Shown here piece after piece: positions 7,061 through 14,499 of a stretch of 15,850 nucleotides of DNA (positions are counted from its first letter, which is position 1; every line of letters starts with the position of its first letter). This DNA is from Candidatus Microgenomates bacterium (GTDB lineage Bacteria > Patescibacteriota > Microgenomatia > JAADGY01): positions 1-15,850 of the forward strand of contig WFRL01000012.1 in NCBI GenBank assembly GCA_015486555.1. Direction: 5' to 3'. The notes beneath the pieces were generated by a model. That model was not told where the DNA came from and made no database searches. It saw nothing but the letters and a program-made list of their open reading frames with translations. Made by a program: the position numbers and the translations under genes.

Positions 7061-8513
7061 GACCCAAGAAATACACAAAGCTTTCTTAATAGGCATTAAA
7101 GGGGTAGGGATGGCTAGCTTGGCTTACATCCTCGACGACTTGGGAATTGAGGTTAAGGGAAGTGATGTAGCTGACACCTTTGTTACCTCCTATCTTCTGC
7201 ACCAGCGAGGTTTCAAAATTTATCCTTCCTTTGACCCTAAAATAATTTCTCAAGAAAAACCTGATTTAGTCATCACCACCGGAGCTCATGGAGGAAAAAG
7301 AAACCCTCAATTTCTGGCTGCTCTTCAAGCTAAGATTCCAGCAGTCACCCACGCTCAAGCTTTAGGCTGGCTAATGAACCAAAAGAAATTTCCCATCTCT
7401 GTCGCTGGGGTAGGGGGGAAAACAACCATCTCAGCCCTCCTCAGCCAGCTTCTAACTGATAATCATTACGAACCCTCCTACGCAGTCGGAGCTGGTTCTC
7501 TCAAACCTTTAATCTGGCCCGGAGCTTGGAGAAAAGGAAAATATTTTATTGCTGAAGCCGATGAGTATGCTACCTGCCCCCTGACCGACCACCGACCCCG
7601 CTTCTATTGGCAAAAACCGCAAATTCTCATCTTAACCAACATCGAGTACGATCACCCAGACATCTATCAAAATTTAAAACAAACTTTGGAAACTTTCTTA
7701 AAGTTTAGCCAGCAGACATTAGAGAGGGGAGGACAAGTAATCAGCTTTTTTGACAACCCCAACAACCAATGGATCATCAACCAACTGCGCCAAGAAGGTC
7801 ATCAACAAATAATCAGCTATGGCTTCTCGGAAAAAGCCGACTGGCAAATTGAACCTTTAAATATTACTCATCCTCAGACAAAAGCTCGTTTAGTTTCTCA
7901 CTTCGGAGACTTAATCCTCCTTAAATTAAAGCTGCCTGGAAAGTTTAATTTAGCCAACGCTGCAGCCGCAACCATTGCTGCTCATCTTATCGGTTTAAAC
8001 CCAAAACAAATAACAACTAGCTTGAGCAAGTTCATCGCCGTCCAGCGGCGGTTTGAGTTTCTGGGTCAACTTCAACTTCCCCAGAAAGAAGTTAAACTTT
8101 ATGACGACTATGCCCATCATCCTCAGGAAATTAAAACTACTCTTCAAGCGGCGAGGATTTGGTTTCCCCACCAGCAAATAGGGGTTATTTTCCAACCTCA
8201 TACCTTCTCTCGAACTAGAAAACTTTTTGATCAATTCGTTGACTCCCTTCTTTTGGCTGACAAGGTTTATTTAGCTCCCGTTTTTGCCTCAGCAAGAGAA
8301 AAAAAGAGCAAAGTCAACTGGCAAAAGATAATGGGAGAAAGGATAAACCGAAAAATGAGTCCTCACCAAAAACTCCACCTTGTTTCCCAACCTGAGGAGT
8401 TTTTAACTCTTCTGAAAAAAGAAGGAGACCTGCCAGATGTTCTCTTCACTATGGGGGCAGGCAACATCTATAAATGGGGACAAAAATTATTAAGTTTGTC
8501 TAAAACCAAATGA
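7050..8513 (+). CDS. murC: UDP-MurNAc:L-alanine ligase MurC (or Mpl-like ligase)
   Basis: 487 residues, normal for MurC. The N-terminal Rossmann segment GIKGVGMASLAYIL (15-28) leads to GSD at 37-39. The ATP loop reads GVGGKTT at 120-126 in place of the usual GTHGKTT. EADEY at 169-173, TNIEYDHPDIY at 196-206, NAAAATIAA near 303, RRFEFLG at 333-339 and DDYAHHP at 352-358 complete the Mur ligase signature. MurC joins L-alanine to UDP-MurNAc in the cytoplasm. The stretch after EADEY (T-x(4)-D-x-RPRF) and DHPDIY recall Mpl, the recycling ligase that attaches a whole tripeptide, so substrate choice is not settled. It overlaps murE by 11 bp and murB by 4 bp (ATGA). Confidence 0.87.
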   Translation: MKSKTQEIHKAFLIGIKGVGMASLAYILDDLGIEVKGSDVADTFVTSYLLHQRGFKIYPSFDPKIISQEKPDLVITTGAHGGKRNPQFLAALQAKIPAVTHAQALGWLMNQKKFPISVAGVGGKTTISALLSQLLTDNHYEPSYAVGAGSLKPLIWPGAWRKGKYFIAEADEYATCPLTDHRPRFYWQKPQILILTNIEYDHPDIYQNLKQTLETFLKFSQQTLERGGQVISFFDNPNNQWIINQLRQEGHQQIISYGFSEKADWQIEPLNITHPQTKARLVSHFGDLILLKLKLPGKFNLANAAAATIAAHLIGLNPKQITTSLSKFIAVQRRFEFLGQLQLPQKEVKLYDDYAHHPQEIKTTLQAARIWFPHQQIGVIFQPHTFSRTRKLFDQFVDSLLLADKVYLAPVFASAREKKSKVNWQKIMGERINRKMSPHQKLHLVSQPEEFLTLLKKEGDLPDVLFTMGAGNIYKWGQKLLSLSKTK

Positions 8514-9496
8514 GTTCTTCTCCCACCCCTACTTTTATTAAGGAATTTTTCCAAAAAAACAGTCCTCATTTAAAGGTCAAGATTAATCAGCCCTTAGCAC
8601 CTTACACTAGCCTTAAACTCGGCGGCCTAGCCCCTGTTATTCTTTTACCAAAAACTACTTCTCAACTTAAAACAGCTTGGAGATTAGCTCATCAACTGGA
8701 CCTGCCTGTTCTAATTCTGGGATCCGGAACTAATGTTCTCATTTCTGACACTGGTTTTAAGGGGATAGTAATTTTAAACACTATTGAACAAATAACCATT
8801 ATATCTAAAAGCCAAAAAAAACTAGAGACTAAAACTTCTAGTGGGACCTTACTTTCTAATCTAGTTAGCTTCTCTTTAGAAAAGGGTTTTAAAGATCTCT
8901 TGCCTTTTTTTACCATCCCGGGAACAGTTGGAGGAGCGGTTCTGAATAATGCCCATTACCATCAGGAACTAATCGGTAGTTATATTACTCAAGTCAAGGC
9001 AATCGATAAACAAGGAAAGGAACACCTTTACTCTCCTTCCCAGTTAGGTTTTGCTTATGATACTTCTCGCTTCCAAAAGGGTGGAGAATTAATTCTGGAA
9101 GCAGCTTTCAAACTTACTCAACCAGCGGAGGATAAGAAAAAAAGCCTCCAACAACTAAAAACCTACCTCTTGGAACGAGCTAAAACCCAACCCACTGGAG
9201 TTTACAGTACTGGTTGCATTTTCAAAAATTTATCTCCTGAAGAAGCTAATAAACTAGGCCTGCCTAGCTACCACGCTGGCTTTTTAATAGATAAAGCAGG
9301 CTTAAAAGGCAGCCGAATAGGCGGAGCCGTGATCAGCCCAAAGCACGCTAACTTCATTGTCCATCGGGGGAAGGCAACCGCTGAGGATTTTTACCGACTT
9401 ATTCAATTAGTAAAAGCAAAAGTAAAGGAAAAATATGGCTGTCAGTTGGAAGAAGAGGTAAAATTAATTGGTTTTGAAGAAAGGAAAAATGGCTGA
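8510..9496 (+). CDS. murB: UDP-N-acetylenolpyruvoylglucosamine reductase MurB
   Basis: 328-residue FAD-dependent reductase completing UDP-MurNAc synthesis after MurA. The FAD domain carries PYTSLKLGG at 31-39, LGSGTNVLISD at 70-80 and IPGTVGGAV at 136-144. The C-terminal domain carries TGCIFKN at 234-240 and the AGFLIDKAGLKG segment at 256-267, ending in the LEEEVKLIG block (313-321), which supplies the conserved Glu. The proton-donor position, often Ser, is Cys236 here, a substitution I believe occurs in other MurBs. The F-x-YR-x-S motif reads FAYDTSRF (181-188), so its Arg has changed place or been lost. It overlaps murC by 4 bp and murA by 8 bp. Confidence 0.93.
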   Translation: MSSSPTPTFIKEFFQKNSPHLKVKINQPLAPYTSLKLGGLAPVILLPKTTSQLKTAWRLAHQLDLPVLILGSGTNVLISDTGFKGIVILNTIEQITIISKSQKKLETKTSSGTLLSNLVSFSLEKGFKDLLPFFTIPGTVGGAVLNNAHYHQELIGSYITQVKAIDKQGKEHLYSPSQLGFAYDTSRFQKGGELILEAAFKLTQPAEDKKKSLQQLKTYLLERAKTQPTGVYSTGCIFKNLSPEEANKLGLPSYHAGFLIDKAGLKGSRIGGAVISPKHANFIVHRGKATAEDFYRLIQLVKAKVKEKYGCQLEEEVKLIGFEERKNG

Positions 9497-10790
9497 ATAT
9501 ATAATCGAAGGACCAAATCAAATTAAAGGAAAAGCTAGTATTTACGGTAATAAGAACGAAGTTCTTCCCATCTTGGCCGCCACTTTACTAACAGACAAAA
9601 ATGTTACCTTAAAAAACGTTCCAAAAATCAGAGATGTTAATACCATGCTCCAACTTCTAGGATCATTGGGGACAGAGTATAAATGGTTGGATGAGACAAC
9701 TTTGTCCCTTTCTACCCCTAAAATTATTTCTGATACCCCAGACAAGAAACTAGTCTCCAAGCTCCGGGCTTCTATTCTTCTCGTCGGCCCGTTGCTGGCT
9801 CGCATTGGTCGAGTTAAGCTCTCTTTCCCTGGAGGAGACATTATTGGCCGCCGACCGATTAATGCCCATCTTGAAGCTCTCAATAAAATAGGGGTTAATG
9901 TTTCTTGGAAAAAGGGCTTTTACCTTTTCCAACGGCCAAAAAGCTATCTTTCAGGAAGGGTGTTCCTAACCGAAGCCTCAGTGACGGCTACCGAAAATTT
10001 CCTTCTAGCTACCGCCCTCAGCCCCGATAGTAGCTTCATTCTTCTTAATGCGGCCACTGAGCCTCATGTTCGCTCTTTAAGCAATTTCCTAAATAAAATG
10101 GGGGTAAACATCGCTAATATAGGTTTAAACACTCTTCTCATTCAGGGAGTAGTTTCCCCCCAAAAAGTAGAACATACTATTCTGCCCGACCACATAGAGG
10201 TAGGTACTTTTATGCTTCTGGCGGCGGCCACCCACAGCCAGATTGAGATAGAAAAAGTTATCCCTCAGGACCTGGAGCCTATCATCAATCATCTAACTCC
10301 TATGGGGATTCACCTTAATTACCAGATAAAAACCGATACTATTGGCGACGTTTGGCAGGACAAGTTAACCACCGTTAAGGTAACCCCCAAACATCTTAAG
10401 GCAATTGATAAAATAGAAACCAATATTTGGCCGGGTTTCCCAACTGACTTAATGAGTCCTCTCATCGTTGCCGCTACTCAAGCCGAAGGAGTAACTCTCT
10501 GCCATGACTGGATGTATGAGGGGCGGATGTTTTTTGTTGATAAATTAGTCCGCATGGGAGCAAAAATTATCATTGCTGATCCTCATCGGGTAGTAGTTTT
10601 TGGACCAACCCAGCTTTATGCTAAAGAATTAGAATCACCAGATATTCGAGCGGGAATGGCTCTAGTCATCGCTGCTATTATTGCCCGGGGAACTTCTACT
10701 ATCCATCAAGTAGAATTAATAGAACGAGGTTACGCCAACTTAGTCCCTCGACTTCAGAAGTTAGGGGTAAAAATTAAGCGCCAAGATTGA
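9489..10790 (+). CDS. murA: UDP-GlcNAc 1-carboxyvinyltransferase MurA, Asp active-site type
   Basis: 433 residues with the inside-out alpha/beta barrel repeats of EPSP-synthase-like enzymes. The start chosen is the ATG at 9489, 7 codons inside a longer TTG-initiated frame, because AAGGAA sits just upstream and the protein then begins as MurA normally does. GNKNEVLPILAATLL at 20-34 supplies the UDP-GlcNAc-binding Lys/Asn. The catalytic loop reads PGGDIIGRRP at 114-123, so D117 (codon 9837-9839) replaces the usual Cys115. FPTDLMSP, containing the conserved catalytic Asp, comes later, as does the DIRAGMALVIAA block. The enzyme transfers enolpyruvate from PEP to UDP-GlcNAc, the first committed wall step. 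The Cys-to-Asp form is known from mycobacteria and Chlamydia, where it gives intrinsic fosfomycin insensitivity. Confidence 0.95.
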   Translation: MAEYIIEGPNQIKGKASIYGNKNEVLPILAATLLTDKNVTLKNVPKIRDVNTMLQLLGSLGTEYKWLDETTLSLSTPKIISDTPDKKLVSKLRASILLVGPLLARIGRVKLSFPGGDIIGRRPINAHLEALNKIGVNVSWKKGFYLFQRPKSYLSGRVFLTEASVTATENFLLATALSPDSSFILLNAATEPHVRSLSNFLNKMGVNIANIGLNTLLIQGVVSPQKVEHTILPDHIEVGTFMLLAAATHSQIEIEKVIPQDLEPIINHLTPMGIHLNYQIKTDTIGDVWQDKLTTVKVTPKHLKAIDKIETNIWPGFPTDLMSPLIVAATQAEGVTLCHDWMYEGRMFFVDKLVRMGAKIIIADPHRVVVFGPTQLYAKELESPDIRAGMALVIAAIIARGTSTIHQVELIERGYANLVPRLQKLGVKIKRQD

Positions 10791-11563
10791 TGAAACCAGC
10801 CTCTGAGGAATTTAAAGCCAACCTTTTCTTTCTGACCTCATTTTTAAACAAAAAATTTGCCTATTTTTTTCCTAACTACCGCCAGGCTTACCTTCTCATC
10901 CAGTCTCTATTCTCCAGCAAACCTCTGGTTATCTCTTCCTATTACTCCCTCTTTATTCCCCCTAAACACCAGGCGACCTTTGAGATATTACCGGCGGGGG
11001 CCGACTTCAACCTCCAACCTTTTACCCCCTCTTCCAAAGGAATGCCTATAATGGACCATTTTAGCGGCAATCCAGCCAAGGTAGACGGCTTCCAGCCGCC
11101 CTTCATTGAAGATATTAGCCTTTCTTTAGGCAGCCAGTGGCGAGGAAAGAACTGCGGCAGTTTCGGTTGGATTACTCTTTTCCAACTAGGACCAAATTTG
11201 TCTCTCTACTTTAATTCCCCAAATCTTCAACCGGCTGGAGCAGTTAAGAAATATCTCCACTTTTCTAAATACCCCGTTTTAGTTCTGACAAAACGTTTCC
11301 AGCTAAGACAAAAAATAGAACTAATTCTTAAAAAGGCAAACTTCTCCTCTTTACCAACTAATCAATTGCTGCCTCAAATAAAAAAGATCGGTCATTTTAT
11401 TCAAAATCTACCTAACTACCGCCAGCAAAACTACCTTTCTGCTCACCGCTTTTATCTTCAGGAAAAGGAAAAAACAAATAAACAACTACCCTTCATTCAT
11501 CAATTTGGCCAACCTTTCTTTACCTTTCTCCCTTACCTTGAAACCGAGAGTCTTACCTATTAG
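10790..11563 (+). CDS. Unknown protein translationally coupled to murA
   Basis: 257 residues if the ATG at 10790 is used; it shares one base with the murA stop (TGATG), a common coupling arrangement, while an in-frame TTG lies one codon earlier. I do not recognise the family. The protein is rich in Phe, Tyr, Gln and Pro and has no clear signal peptide or membrane segment. Its middle has a glycine-rich stretch (about residues 110-145). The pattern PNYRQ occurs twice, near residues 28 and 208. It is the last gene of the murE operon and runs into repeat region B without an obvious terminator. Membership in the operon suggests a wall-related job, but no specific activity can be proposed. Confidence 0.75.
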   Translation: MKPASEEFKANLFFLTSFLNKKFAYFFPNYRQAYLLIQSLFSSKPLVISSYYSLFIPPKHQATFEILPAGADFNLQPFTPSSKGMPIMDHFSGNPAKVDGFQPPFIEDISLSLGSQWRGKNCGSFGWITLFQLGPNLSLYFNSPNLQPAGAVKKYLHFSKYPVLVLTKRFQLRQKIELILKKANFSSLPTNQLLPQIKKIGHFIQNLPNYRQQNYLSAHRFYLQEKEKTNKQLPFIHQFGQPFFTFLPYLETESLTY

Positions 11564-11576
11564 TTTTTCTTTTCAG

Positions 11577-11840
11577 GTCATTCTGACCCTCTTCGATAGG
11601 GGGAAGAATCTAGCCAAAGGCGCAGGGGTGTGCTCCCAAGCCTGAGTGCCAGCGACTTTGCGCTCGCTTCCGCTCGCTAGATCCTTCGTCGCCCCAGCTC
11701 CTCAGGATGACGAGGAAGGGGGTAGTTATCTTCTAAATGGGTCATTCTGGACACTAGTATCCCAGCATCTCTTCTTTCCCAATCATTCCGAGCGTTAGCG
11801 AAGAATCTAGCGAAGCGCAAAGTCTTGGCACCCAAGTTTT
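11577..11840. repeat. Long-hairpin repeat module, region B copy
   Basis: GTCATTCTGA at 11577-11586 can pair with TCAGGATGAC at 11702-11711, and GCTAGATCCTTC nearby pairs with GAAGAATCTAGC with one wobble or mismatch. The centre (about 11617-11686) closely matches region A 4436-4504, with a few substitutions and one inserted base. A half-module at about 11782-11823, ending GCGAAGCGCAAAG, parallels 4566-4605; both are followed by CACCCAAGTTT. It starts 14 bases after the end of the murE operon, so it could influence mRNA 3' ends. Confidence 0.8.
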
Positions 11841-11932
11841 TTCTAGTCTCCTACCTGCTTAGAACTGATTAATCTTTCTTATTTCGGTCTAAGTTCTGAG
11901 TTCCAAGCTCCAAGTTCTAAGATCTGGTTCTC

Positions 11933-11984
11933 GCGCTCGCTTCCGCTCGCTAGATCCTTCGTCGCCCCAGCTCCTCAGGATGAC
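11933..11984. repeat. 52-bp exact direct repeat of the 3' arm of the hairpin module
   Basis: Positions 11933-11984 are identical to 11660-11711, an offset of 273 bases. The copy contains only the right arm (CGCTCGCTAGATCCTTCG to TCAGGATGAC) without its left partner. It is preceded by a degenerate stretch at about 11888-11925 of the AAGTTCTGAGTTCCAAG type that also occurs in region C at 15468-15487. Confidence 0.9.
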
Positions 11985-12068
11985 CGGGGAATGACCTGAT
12001 AGCTGATGGCTTGTTTAGGATAACACGGAAAGGGGAAGCGGCTCGCTCAAGATAACGCGAGAAAGAAG

Positions 12069-12141
12069 GTTTTGGATTTTGGTATTAGGATTTTGATATT
12101 GTTTAGGATTTTCCGACCAAGGCGGATCCGCCGTGGCGGAA
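12069..12141 (+). repeat. 40-bp repeat plus alternative palindrome, region B copy
   Basis: 12069-12108 equals 4779-4818 base for base. Where region A then has the CCTGCCTGCCGG-type palindrome, region B has an unrelated near-perfect palindrome at 12111-12141, centred on GGCGGATCCGCC. The flanking TTTGTTTGGAGCTT follows in both, a few bases later here. A different palindrome has therefore been placed in the same slot of an otherwise conserved module. Confidence 0.85.
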
Positions 12142-12162
12142 GAGATTAGAATTTAGGATTTG

Positions 12163-12258
12163 TTTGGAGCTTCGAATTTCGAATCTCGGATTTGCCTGCC
12201 CCTACCGAAGGGGGGTTTGTATCCTTGGAATTTGCAATTTGGTCATTTTTCTAAGTTC
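12163..12258 (+). repeat. 96-bp inverted repeat, left copy
   Basis: This copy is the reverse complement of 15016-15112, with one substitution and one single-base length difference in a G run. It includes CTTCGAATTTCGAATC, itself partly palindromic, and CCCCTACCGAAGGGG, a small hairpin. It lies upstream of the M23 gene; the partner lies upstream of dgkA. Confidence 0.95.
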
Positions 12259-12310
12259 TAAGTTCTAAGTTCTAATCACCTAGTTCCTCCAACCTAGTTC
12301 CTAGTTCCAA
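12251..12310 (+). repeat. CTAAGTT tandem repeat and CCTAGTTCC repeats
   Basis: CTAAGTT is repeated 3.6 times at 12251-12275 with no mismatch. It is followed at about 12280-12310 by CCTAGTTCCTCCAACCTAG-like units that match the inverted ends of the region-A element. A replication-slippage origin is likely for the 7-mer. Confidence 0.85.
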
Positions 12311-12348
12311 TTCCCTGTGCACTTGTCTAGATCCCAAGACTGAATAAG

Positions 12349-12367
12349 TTATTATATAAGTATAGTT
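12349..12367 (+). promoter_or_regulatory. Possible -10 region of the M23 gene, near-leaderless
   Basis: The AT-rich stretch TTATTATATAAG contains TATATA at 12353-12358, only 9 bases before the ATG at 12368. TTGTCT at 12323-12328 is a poor -35 with a spacing that is too long. No Shine-Dalgarno sequence precedes the ATG. A leaderless transcript is one explanation, but the evidence is weak. Confidence 0.3.
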
Positions 12368-13456
12368 ATGAACTCTGAACTAATTACTGATTTACAGGCT
12401 TTTTTTAATTTTATCTGCTACTTTATTAAGCGGCGGCTGGAAGTATTTATTGTCATCTTCAACGACTTTAAAAACCTAATAGTTGCTCTTTTAGTAGTTA
12501 AACGGGGACGCTATGTTCGATCATTCACCCATACTACTCTTATTAGTGTTATTCTTATCTCCATAATTTTGGTTCCCTTTGCTGCTTCTTCACTGCCTAG
12601 CCGGGCCGCCCCCGTCAACGGCCAGACTGAAGGTATAATCTTGGATATAAACAACACCATCCCCAAAGAAGAGATAAATCCTTACACTTCCGTTTCCGAG
12701 AAGCCGCGGGCAACCATTATTATCTACAAAGTTCAATCTGGGGATACTCTTTCTACTATCGCTGATAAATTCGGCATCTCCATTAACACCATCAAATGGG
12801 AAAACAAACTGAGTTCCAACTCTATTCATATCGGCCAAAAACTGCGGATATTACCAGTAACTGGTATCGCTCACCGAGTCACTCAAGGTGAGACCATTTA
12901 TAGCATCGCTAAAAAGTACCACACCTCCCCTCAAGCCATAATTGATTTTCCCTTTAACTATTTTAAAGACGAGGACAACTTTGCTCTAGAGGTAGGCCAA
13001 CTCCTTATTGTCCCAGACGGAGTACCTCCTAAAGCTAAGAAAATTATTCTAGAAAGGATTGATCGCTTCAAAAACACTATTCATACCCCCAAAGGTATCT
13101 TCCTCTGGCCGACAACTGGGGTTATTACTCAAGGATATCATTGGTACCATCAAGCTATTGATATCGCTAATCCAGCTGGACCGCCAGTTAAGGCCGTTGC
13201 TGCTGGACGAGTTGTACTGGCTCAGTGGACCCGCACTCACGGTGGCTATGGTCTTCACGTTAAGATCGATCACCTTAACGGCTACCAAACCCTTTACGCC
13301 CACCTGCGCAAACTTTACGTTAAACCTGGCCAGCAGGTAGTAAAAGGCCAAGTAATTGGTTTGATGGGTTCAACCGGCCGGTCAACCGGCACCCACCTTC
13401 ACTTCGAGATTCGTTACAAAGGAAGAAAACTCAATCCGCTTAACTTTTATAAGTGA
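12368..13456 (+). CDS. Membrane-anchored LysM-LysM-M23 peptidoglycan endopeptidase
   Basis: 362 residues. A basic N-terminal region with a first hydrophobic patch (about 24-45) and a membrane segment at about 57-76 anchors the protein. Two LysM wall-binding repeats follow at about 119-163 (YKVQSGDTLSTIADKFGIS) and 168-215. The M23 (LytM/DipM-like) zinc-peptidase domain spans about 244-360: H261 and D265 plus H345 as metal ligands, and H312 in YAHL and H343 in HLHFE as catalytic residues. All canonical residues are present, so it should be an active endopeptidase cutting stem-peptide cross-links rather than a degenerate EnvC/NlpD-type activator. The gene stands alone between repeat region B and the convergent mraY, whose stop is only 2 bp away. 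No Shine-Dalgarno sequence precedes the ATG, so the start is less certain than the rest. Confidence 0.93.
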   Translation: MNSELITDLQAFFNFICYFIKRRLEVFIVIFNDFKNLIVALLVVKRGRYVRSFTHTTLISVILISIILVPFAASSLPSRAAPVNGQTEGIILDINNTIPKEEINPYTSVSEKPRATIIIYKVQSGDTLSTIADKFGISINTIKWENKLSSNSIHIGQKLRILPVTGIAHRVTQGETIYSIAKKYHTSPQAIIDFPFNYFKDEDNFALEVGQLLIVPDGVPPKAKKIILERIDRFKNTIHTPKGIFLWPTTGVITQGYHWYHQAIDIANPAGPPVKAVAAGRVVLAQWTRTHGGYGLHVKIDHLNGYQTLYAHLRKLYVKPGQQVVKGQVIGLMGSTGRSTGTHLHFEIRYKGRKLNPLNFYK

Positions 13457-13458
13457 AA

Positions 13459-14496
13459 TTAAAGATTGGACATCGCTAGAAACAAGCCCAAAATAGCCAA
13501 AACTATCTGGGCCAACCAAGCCCGAGCGACTACCTTTGGTTCATCCCAACCTCGCTTCCTCAGAAGAAGGTGGAAGGGAGCAATGGGAAAAAGGCGACGG
13601 TGGAAGAACTTTTTAGCTGTTAACTGCAAAAGGCTGGATAGGGCTTCTAAGATAAATAAACCACTAATAAAAATAATCGGGATAATTTTACCTAATAAAA
13701 GGCCGATAAGAGCCAAGACCGCCCCGAATGATAAGGCACCAACATCTCCTAACATTATCCTGGCAGGATAAATATTAAAGTAAAGAAAAGCTAATAAGCT
13801 GCCAATCCAGATGGCCAGATAGATACTTAAAATATTGTCTAGAATAGCCGTCGAGATAAACCAAAAGGAAATTAGGTTAAAAAGAAGAAGACCGCTGGCC
13901 AAACCATCAAGGCCATCGGTAATATTAAAAGCGTTGGCAAAAAAAACAATAAACAGAGTGGCAAAGAGAATATAAAAGGGGCCAAGATAGAGAACGCCAA
14001 GGGGACCAAGAAAGACAAAGTTAATACCCAGTTTGAAATACAACCAAAAACCGATAAAAAGAGCCACTCCTAACTGGATGAGGAGTTTAGTCCGAAAACG
14101 AAGGCCAAAGAACTGGCGTTCCTTAAAGTTAAAAAACTTAAGGAGATCATCATAAAGGCCGATAAGAGCAAAACTAATTAGGGTAAAGATAAGAATGAAG
14201 ATCTCAGCCCGCCGGGGATAAAGATGAGTAATATGCAGAGAATGAAACTTAAACCAACTAAGGAAAAGGGTGAAGAGAAACACTTGAGACAAAACTAGCA
14301 GGATGCCACCACCGACTGGCGTACCACTCTTTCCTAAATTCAACAAGTCAAAAAACTTAGCTGGCTTACCAAGGGGATCAGTAGTTTTTTGATCCCGCCG
14401 GGTGAACTTAAAAGTATAAAGGAGCTTAATGAAAGGAATTATTAAGATAGAGTTAACCACAAAAGAAATAAGCAGTAGGCTAAGGAGAATATTCAT
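13459..14496 (-). CDS. mraY: Phospho-MurNAc-pentapeptide transferase MraY
   Basis: 345 residues with about ten hydrophobic segments, the normal MraY build. Landmarks are GTPVGGG at 58-64, the DD pair D116-D117, NAFNITDGLDGLASG at 188-202, and LGDVGALSFG at 249-258 with D251. MraY moves phospho-MurNAc-peptide from UDP to undecaprenyl phosphate, making lipid I at the inner membrane face. The usual C-terminal histidine cluster (PIHHHFE) reads PFHLLLRKRGW at 307-317, keeping only H309. The GWDEPKVV segment that follows is still MraY-like. A related polyprenyl-phosphate sugar-phosphate transferase (WecA-like) is possible but less likely in this setting. It lies 3 bp downstream of dgkA, so the two are probably cotranscribed. 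Confidence 0.9.
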   Translation of the reverse strand: MNILLSLLLISFVVNSILIIPFIKLLYTFKFTRRDQKTTDPLGKPAKFFDLLNLGKSGTPVGGGILLVLSQVFLFTLFLSWFKFHSLHITHLYPRRAEIFILIFTLISFALIGLYDDLLKFFNFKERQFFGLRFRTKLLIQLGVALFIGFWLYFKLGINFVFLGPLGVLYLGPFYILFATLFIVFFANAFNITDGLDGLASGLLLFNLISFWFISTAILDNILSIYLAIWIGSLLAFLYFNIYPARIMLGDVGALSFGAVLALIGLLLGKIIPIIFISGLFILEALSSLLQLTAKKFFHRRLFPIAPFHLLLRKRGWDEPKVVARAWLAQIVLAILGLFLAMSNL

Positions 14497-14499
14497 AAC

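Noticed and set aside
9468..9488. TTG start 7 codons upstream of the chosen murA ATG
   Set aside because: The ATG at 9489 has a better Shine-Dalgarno sequence and gives the usual MurA N-terminus; the TTG would add residues encoded inside murB.
10780..10795. Alternative genetic code with TGA as Gly, as in some Patescibacteria
   Set aside because: TGA ends murA, murC, ftsL, mraZ and the M23 gene at positions that fit family lengths and overlap the next start, so it acts as a stop.
12163..12220. Possible tRNA gene, from TTCGAAT-like strings
   Set aside because: No GGTTCGAATCC T-arm with matching acceptor stem and anticodon arm can be assembled; the strings belong to the inverted repeat.
13049..13351. 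Overlapping frames on both strands inside the M23 gene (13049-13351 minus, 13059-13340 plus)
   Set aside because: The M23 domain with all catalytic residues occupies the third frame; these are shadow frames without family features.
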